64,000 bases of DNA, taken from NCBI GenBank assembly GCA_021399445.1, contig JAJTUQ010000006.1:1302001-1366000 (forward strand), given 5' to 3'. Positions 58,013 through 64,000 of the stretch are shown in pieces. The position numbers were made by a program, and so were the translations under genes. Source of the DNA: Xylogone sp. PMI_703. Its lineage: Eukaryota > Ascomycota > Leotiomycetes. The number at the start of each line of letters is the position of its first letter. Within the stretch, counting starts at the first letter, position 1. The notes under the pieces are model-generated. The model made no database searches and was not told the origin of the DNA. It saw only the letters and a program-made list of their open reading frames with translations.

Positions 58013-59587
58013 TTCGTTGCGTCTCTGATATCTGCAAACCAGCGCTATAACTCTCGGCATGAAGCCCTACTGATTTTAATATGTGAATCTCAATTTGTTG
58101 CGTCTCTCGTTTCGTAAATCGTCACTATATTTCTCGGCACATTTATTGTTCTGACTAGCTAGGAATTAAAACCCTTTGTTGCGTCTCTGCTTCTTTGAAT
58201 GTCTCACTATAACTCTCGGCTTCAAGCCAGGAATCAAAGAATTGCCGTGTGAACATAAACGCGTTAGAATTCGTTGCCTCTCTATATCTCGTATATCGTC
58301 ACTATATCTCTCGGCATAGAGATGAACCAATAATCAGCTGGAAATCAACATCCGTTGCGTCTCTGTTCCGTGAAATATCACAACACTCCACATAGAACTG
58401 TGGAAACTCTTTATCTTCACGATTTCTACTGACCTTTCGATTTCGTTGCGGATCTCGTCAGTAAAATTCGTCACTATATCACTCGGCGTTGTGGTACTCA
58501 TTTTTCGTTACCTGCCTGAAAAAGTGAAAGTCGTCACTATAATGCTCGGCGTCAAATCCGTACTTTGCTTTCCACTGTATTGTAAATTCTGTTGCGTCTC
58601 ATAGATCTTAGTGCCTCTCTAACTCTTAGCTTAGAATACGAATGAAAGGCTTGCCTTTGTATGCTTGTTTGTATGTATTTCAAATATGTTGGGATTCGTT
58701 GCGTCTCTACGCTTGTGAAATTTTCACTATATCTCTCGGCATGTGTGACTAGTTAGATGTAAGCTTTCGTTATACCTCTGTCCTGACACTTTTCTTGTTT
58801 CCTATCTCAGTGTTGCACGTCAGAATTATTAGCTCATCTCGGCATCTGTTCTTCTCTCTTTGACATAACAATCTTTTCGTTGCATGTCTGAACGACAGAA
58901 TTCTTCACTATAAGTCTCGGCTCCAAGAGATGAATGAGTGGACGTGCTCTGGATGCTTAATTAGGTAGATACATATCCATCGGAATTCGTTGCGTCTCTA
59001 TTCTCATATATCGTCACTATATTTCTCGGCGTCTTTGTTCAATGTAACTGGTCAGAATACCCATTCGTTGCGTCTCTATTCTCGTAAATTCTTCACTATA
59101 TATCACGTCTCAAAGCTATGAGTATGATATGATCATTTGCCCAAACACCTCAAATCCGTTGCGTCTCTCGTTTGTTAGTTTCGTCACTATATATCTCGGC
59201 TTTGAATGGACATCTTCTGATTGGAACTTGCTCTGGGGGAGTTTTCTCGTTGCGGATCTTGAAGTCTGAATAGTTCACCATCACTTCGGCTTGTAATCTA
59301 GATCTTCACTGGGCGTGTATTCCGGGATACCTTGTTGCGTCTCTGATTGTTAGCTTCATCACTATAGCTCTCGGCATATCATGTTGTAAACACTCACTCA
59401 TTCTCGCTGCATATCTATCCCTCACAGTTCATAACTATAACTCTCGGCGTGGTGTATCAGCTGCTTCAAAGTTCGTTGCGTATCTCGCTCTTAAAACTAG
59501 CGCTATTTAACCCGGCGTATGTTGTTTTCCCCTAAGGTCATGCCGAGAGTTATAGTGTTGAACTGTGAGAGATAGATACACAACGAA
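58013..59587 (+). repeat. Family A repeat array, right (about 19 units)
   Basis: Forward units start at 58013, 58094, 58175, 58270, 58351, 58442, 58504, 58587, 58695, 58766, 58876, 58986, 59064, 59155, 59245, 59331, 59403 and 59472. One inverted unit at 59542-59587 closes the array. Good units are 45-46 nt: a left arm near TTCGTTGCGTCTCT, a variable middle of about 12-15 nt, and a right arm near TCACTATATCTCTCGGC. The units at 58351, 58587 and 58766 are degenerate. Mean spacing is about 86 nt, and the 16-60 nt between units looks unrelated from unit to unit. No gene is seen here. Confidence 0.88.
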
Positions 59588-60393
59588 TTTCTCATGCAAC
59601 GGTTTCATAGAGAACTACTGAGCATGCAGAGAATGTTAATGCATGGCGATAATGAGCAAAGACGTAACTGAAGAATGTTGAGAGCCGGATTCCATAAAAA
59701 ATGGCAAGATTTATACTACTTCTTTTAGAGATTGGGTATGCAACGTAATACTAGAGCTCGCTTCGAGTATATAGCAACGGAATCAACCTCTTTCTCAAAC
59801 CAAAAGATGTATATAAAATAAGAGAGAAGGAAAATGAAAATGCAAAAATAAAATAAACATACCAAATATGAAAAAGAGTTCGTGCTACTAAGGCTCTACG
59901 TCTCTCCCAGTAATGCAGTGGCATGAAACCCACCATTACCAGGCCAACAACCCTTTCCTTTCTTGACCTGACCGAGTTGATCTGACCGTGTTACCATTAC
60001 GGCGCTCCCGGAGGTCGTTATTCGCAGCTGTCTTATTTTGGGCTATAAAGTCACGTTTGTGTTAGCGTGGCATAGGGAGGGTCTTGGGGTCCTCTCCCCT
60101 TTTTCGTCTTGGGATTGGTATTGCCATATATGGTAATGTTAGATCTGTGTTTAGAAATTATTGCATCTGAGGTTTTCAATATGTCATTATAAGTCTACAC
60201 AAGTAGTATCGTAGATTTCGATGATGATTCTGCACATCTGGATCTTGATAGTGATTTGTTCAACGTATCCGTCATATGCACATCGAAGAAAGGAAACTCT
60301 AGGATGACCATCTTTCATTCTAGATGCCAAAAAGCAGTCCATTATTCCAAGACTCTAAACCCATATATTTCCCCAGAAAGCAAATCACATGCA
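59588..60393. other. Intergenic, no gene seen
   Basis: AT-rich. The reverse open stretch at 59751-59936 is a chance hydrophobic/aromatic frame without start context or domain. Confidence 0.4.
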
Positions 60394-61497
60394 TCACCTC
60401 CTCACACATAAATCCGACCGAATAACCCACTTCTCTCCTTCCTTTACCTCCCTCCCCTCATGCTAGATTCCATAACCATCGTAAGCAAGATCACACATCA
60501 GGATGTCAATCCAAGGAGACACATTACTCACCAATAAACAATCGCTTCCATGCTTATGCAACAATAACATTCCCGTCTCCAAACCCACAACCACGGCGTT
60601 CTCGTCTGAGATATTGTTCTCGTCCAGATAGAATGCCGTTTCTCCTCCGATGCAACCTGTTGCTGGGGAGGTGAGGTACAGGAGTATGGTCCAGGTTGTC
60701 CTGGCGGGCGTGGGGACGGGTTTTGTGGGTAGAGTTACGAGGTTGGTGTCATCATCTGGTTTGTGGAGATGTGAACATGGATTTTGTGTAATAGTGTTAG
60801 GGGTAGGTAAGAATGAGAATATAAGCTTGAAGATTATAACGTCGGAAGAAGAGAGAGATAGAGGAGAGAAGAGACAGACTTTGGAGTCATGGGAAAAAAA
60901 TAATACATACAATGGCAATCAAAAAACTGTCCTTTGCTATATCTATAAATCCGAATATTAGGATTCAATCCCACCACTTCACCGCCCCTGGATCAATCAC
61001 ACATGACTTAGCTCACTCACTTACACCTCATTCAACTTTCTCCCATTTGTTTTCTGATAAAAAAATATAAAAAAAGAGGCTACTACTCACCACAACTCCC
61101 TCCTCTCCTCCACACTCATCCCCTCCTCTTCGCCATCACCACCAACAACACACTCCCTCAACCCCGTCTCCACCCACAACCTCTCCGCAAACTGCGCATC
61201 CTCAATCTGGAACCGATCATTCACCCTCACCGCGTGCCCCTTCTTCGGCTTACCAGGCGTAGTGGCCAGCGGGAGGGTCTTGAGGAAGGAGACGTAGGTC
61301 TTGCAGAGCTTGGCGGTCCAGAAGTTGGGGATGGTGAGGATTTGGGACGGTACCAGGGTCTCGAGATTTAAGGGCTGGAAAGGGGTGCGGGGTGGGAGGG
61401 AGATGAGCGGCCAGTTTGGTGGTGGTGGTTGTTGCTGTGGGGTCGCTGCTGCTGTTGATGGGGTTTTATTTCCGGGGGCTTTTTTCTTGGTGGACAT
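60394..61497 (-). CDS. Prolyl 4-hydroxylase-like Fe(II)/2-oxoglutarate oxygenase
   Basis: Predicted protein hydroxylase of the P4H alpha-subunit-like fold. Four reverse-strand exons (61497-61091, 60987-60911, 60755-60532, 60462-60394) give 258 residues. The start is MSTKKKAPGNKTPST, and a conserved HAVRVNDRFQIEDAQFAERL follows. VVGLNPNIRIYRYSKGQFFD leads into the iron ligands H161 and D163 (CHYDD). ARTTWTILLYLTSPATGCIG and GGETAFY form the beta core. The distal His is in LLLHKHGSD (H228 or H230). The last exon, HEGREVKEGEKWVIRSDLCV, brings the 2-oxoglutarate-binding Lys/Arg. Reading through the last intron would truncate the protein before these. The target protein is unknown. Confidence 0.9.
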
Positions 61498-61890
61498 CGT
61501 GGGTTTTTGTTTATTGCGTTTTATTTTCTTTTTATGTTGATATTATGAGGTGGACTTGTTTTAGATATCTATTGGTGTGGAGATTGATTTGATGATGTTG
61601 GAGTAGGTGCCTTTGGTGTGGTTCTAATACTCGTGATAGAGATACGGTACCACTGAAGCAGCCCATGATTCACGACGATATGATCATCGTCAATCTCCCC
61701 TGGGTAGCATATTCTGCTCATCTTCACTAATTCCACCGAAGATATTGATTTTATGTCTAAAACTAAATCCTACCTTTGTGTTCTACAGCTTTATGCTAGA
61801 CCAAGAAATCTGAATGTGGGAAGTACTTTACTGGTTTAAGCACAGCTGTAGTAGAGGTCGCAATTGAGCACAGAGAAATTGGACTCGAAA
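61498..61890. other. Intergenic, promoter of the hydroxylase-like gene
   Basis: About 390 bp without coding signal, ending where the family B repeats start. Confidence 0.45.
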
Positions 61891-62888
61891 TTTGTTGCAT
61901 GTCTGAAGATTTGCTCGGAAACATGCATTTTGGGTATACCTACACTCGAGCTTGTATTGGACACAGAAAAGATGGACTCGAATTTTGTTGCACGTCTGGA
62001 TGTTTGCTCGGAAACGTGCATTCTTGGCTATAATTACACTCAATCTCGTATTGGACACAGAGGAGATGGCCTCAAATTTTGTTGCGCGTCTGAATGTTTG
62101 CTCGGAAACGTGCGTCTTGACTGAATGTGACAGGAAATTAAGACTGAGGCTTCATTGGACCGAGTGCAGATATGCTCGAGTTTGACTCGAAGTTTGTTGC
62201 ATGTCTGAAGGTTTGCTTCAGGAACGTGCATTTCCACGCCTCTTGATTGAATATGAGAGAAGAGTAGGACCGAGATCTTATTGGACTGGATTATCCTCTG
62301 GCTTGACTTGAAATTTTGTTGCAAGTCTGAGTGTTTGCTCGGGAACGTGCATTTTCATGGCTTTGAAAGAATATTTGTATTGGACACAATGAAATGAAGT
62401 TGCGCTTTTTGTTGCAAGTCTGGAAGTTTGCTCGGAAACATGCATTTTCATGGTTTTCACTGAACATTCGTATTGGCTACAAAGACGTTGACTTGAGCTT
62501 TTTGTTGCATGTCTGAAAGTTTGCTCGGGAACATGCATTTTCAAGACCTCTCTTGGACGAGCACGAGAAATACTGGATTAGAATTTTATTGGCTTGAGCG
62601 TAATTACTCTTGAGTTCGCATTGGACACAGAAGAGACGGGCTCGATTTTGTTGCACATCTGAAAGTTTGCTCGGAAACATGCATGCATTTCACGGCGTTT
62701 AGATCAAGACTTCATTGGTTTAAGAATGATTGTACTGAGAAACTGCTGCATGTCTGAATGTTTGCTCGGAAACTCGCATTTCTAAGGTCTTGGCGAGAGA
62801 GGATCAAGCTCAGGACTTTATTGGTTTCTGGGCATAATTGCACCTGAGTTTTGTTGCACGTCTGAAGGTTTGCTCGGAAACGTGCAGT
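61891..62888 (+). repeat. Family B repeat array (ten units)
   Basis: Units start at 61891, 61984, 62078, 62193, 62315, 62408, 62501, 62647, 62741 and 62850. The core is about 41 nt: TTTGTTGCAYGTCTGAA, then TGTTTGCTCGGAAAC and RTGCATTTT. Spacing is mostly 93-94 nt, with some of 109-146. A second conserved patch, TATTGGACACAGA, lies between several units, so this is a diverged satellite of about 93 nt. The core arms (GCAYGT and ACRTGC) can pair. Short open frames on both strands here come from the repeat. Confidence 0.85.
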
Positions 62889-62981
62889 GAAGATCTGATT
62901 TCAGCTTCATAGAAACCCAGCATGAGAATACGGTAGTGTAACTATACTAAAGCCAATTGCGACCCGGTCCCAAGACCTTGA

Positions 62982-63242
62982 GAATGCGCGTTTCCGAGCA
63001 AACATTCAGACTTGCAACAAAAAGCTCAACTCAAACCAGAGGATAATACCCAGGCCAATGAAGCCTTGGTCTTGAGCTTCTCTCATACTCGGTCGGGACA
63101 CTTGGAAATGCATGCATGTTCCCGAGCAAACCTTCAGACACGCAACAAAATTTCAAGTCCATCTCTCTGTGTCCAATACGAACATCCGCTCAAAGCCGTG
63201 AAAATGCACGTTTCCGAGCAAACTTTCAGACGTGCAACAAAA
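62982..63242 (-). repeat. Family B repeat array, inverted part (three units)
   Basis: Units at 62982-63021, 63105-63149 and 63201-63242 in opposite orientation to the ten units before them, each ending in GCAACAAAA on the forward strand. The patch GTCCAATACG at 63172-63181 is the inverted form of the TATTGGAC spacer patch. The orientation switches between 62889 and 62981, so the two parts form an imperfect inverted repeat. Confidence 0.8.
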
Positions 63243-64000
63243 TTTGAGTCGAGCTCGAGTGTGGTTATACCTAGGCCAATGAGCGGCTTGGTCTTGAATC
63301 TCATGATAGCCTTGAGAGTGAATAAAAGGGCAGTGGGGCACATATATACAACCAACGCCTACTTATGTGTCTACCATAGGGTTAGCTCCTCTGGCGCTAC
63401 TGGCCATATCTACTGTAGAGCTACTGTATTGCTCCACTATTAAAGGATAGATAGATAGCTAACGACTCTCAAAAAATAGAGCTTAACTGGTCCTCGCGCG
63501 ACGGCCAGTGCATCTAGACCGCAAGACCATCGACGTGGTGGAGATGAGTTGTATCAGTGGCTTGGGGAGCAAGCGACGGATGCAAGTAATAATCCTGGAA
63601 ACGTGTTTCACTTCTGGCAGCTAAAAAGATACGGTCGCGGGCTAGCATCATTTGGATCTGGTAATGGTTCTGTACTATCGTTCAAAGTAACTGGGTACCG
63701 GTCATGTCATCGGATAGAAGTGATTCGAGAGGAGATCATGCAGGACTTGAAAAGGGCAAACCTGCTCCCAGTGTTTGCAAACATTATTGCAGTATTGGTC
63801 CACCACTGTGCTGTACCTGCAGAGTGGTGAAATCAATAGGGGCTTTCATCAGGTTTTACCTTTTTGAAACAGGAAGGGGGAATCTTGATGTCAGATCAGT
63901 TGGTGTAGATCGGTGTGCTGTGCTTGATCCCGAATTGTGGCTCGTCCATGTTTTACGTCAGGACGGTTGGTGGCGTCTGGAAGCAGGGAAATAAGCCACC
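63243..64000. other. Window end, no supported gene
   Basis: Open stretches at 63549-63830 and 63704-63994 overlap in different frames and show no recognisable domain. A GATA-type microsatellite (GATAGATAGATAG) lies near 63446. A gene extending past the window cannot be excluded. Confidence 0.35.

Noticed and set aside
58013..59587. CRISPR array
   Set aside because: Regular unit and spacer sizes are suggestive, but the units are too diverged, no cas genes are present, and the flanking genes are intron-containing fungal nuclear genes.
61828..62680. Several 60-95 codon frames on both strands
   Set aside because: They are translations of the family B repeat and repeat the same short phrases (for example SEQT.R.ATK), not proteins.
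63549..63994. Two overlapping forward frames of 93 and 96 codons at the window end
   Set aside because: Different frames over the same bases, no domain and no start context.

Overview
This is nuclear DNA of a filamentous ascomycete (Pezizomycotina). The evidence is many 48-120 bp GT-AG introns plus fungal gene families: a Rgd1-type RhoGAP, a FRE ferric reductase, a LaeA-like methyltransferase, a yapsin-type GPI protease, Nvj2 and a fungal HNH-family fragment. A Leotiomycete is my best guess, but the window does not prove it. Spliced models were built by hand; in each multi-exon gene the phases close and the summed exon length is a multiple of three.

From 1 to 46 kb the window is mostly gene-bearing. 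It starts with the 3' end of a RhoGAP gene (to 1296), a ferric reductase (2667-4527) and a 12-cysteine secreted protein (4970-5758). Next come a three-RRM RNA-binding protein (7928-11134) and the splicing factor SLU7 (11970-13400). The head-to-head ribosomal protein genes RPS9 and RPL21 follow (13880-15622), then a secreted beta-propeller protein (17049-18538). A TauD/JLP1-like dioxygenase and a DAL5-family transporter lie divergently (18885-24409). After them are an 11-exon LaeA-like methyltransferase (24994-26970), the copper chaperone SCO1 (27414-28483) and a disordered coiled-coil protein with no AUG for its first 143 codons (28941-31244). REV3 (34603-39796), an NVJ2 homologue (40350-43400) and a yapsin-like aspartic protease (45370-47143) complete this part.

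From 47.5 kb to the end, genes are sparse and decayed. An HNH-family C-terminal fragment, a retropepsin-like relic, an MFS relic and a frameshifted unknown gene lie among a few intact genes: a short-chain dehydrogenase (53563-54811) and a prolyl-4-hydroxylase-like oxygenase (60394-61497).

The most unusual structure is in this part. Short repeat units of nearly constant length occur in regularly spaced arrays. Family A units are about 45 nt, with arms TTCGTTGCGTCTCT and TCACTATATCTCTCGGC, and recur every 66-110 nt. They run in one orientation at 47.6-51.9 kb and in the opposite orientation at 58.0-59.5 kb. Family B units (61.9-63.2 kb) are about 41 nt with potential stem arms whose sequences partly covary. 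One hybrid-looking unit at 58876 links the two families.

Functional links are limited. The TauD-like enzyme and DAL5-family transporter make a plausible sulfonate-utilisation pair. RPS9 and RPL21 share a 288 bp promoter. The remaining genes look like unrelated housekeeping or secretory functions.
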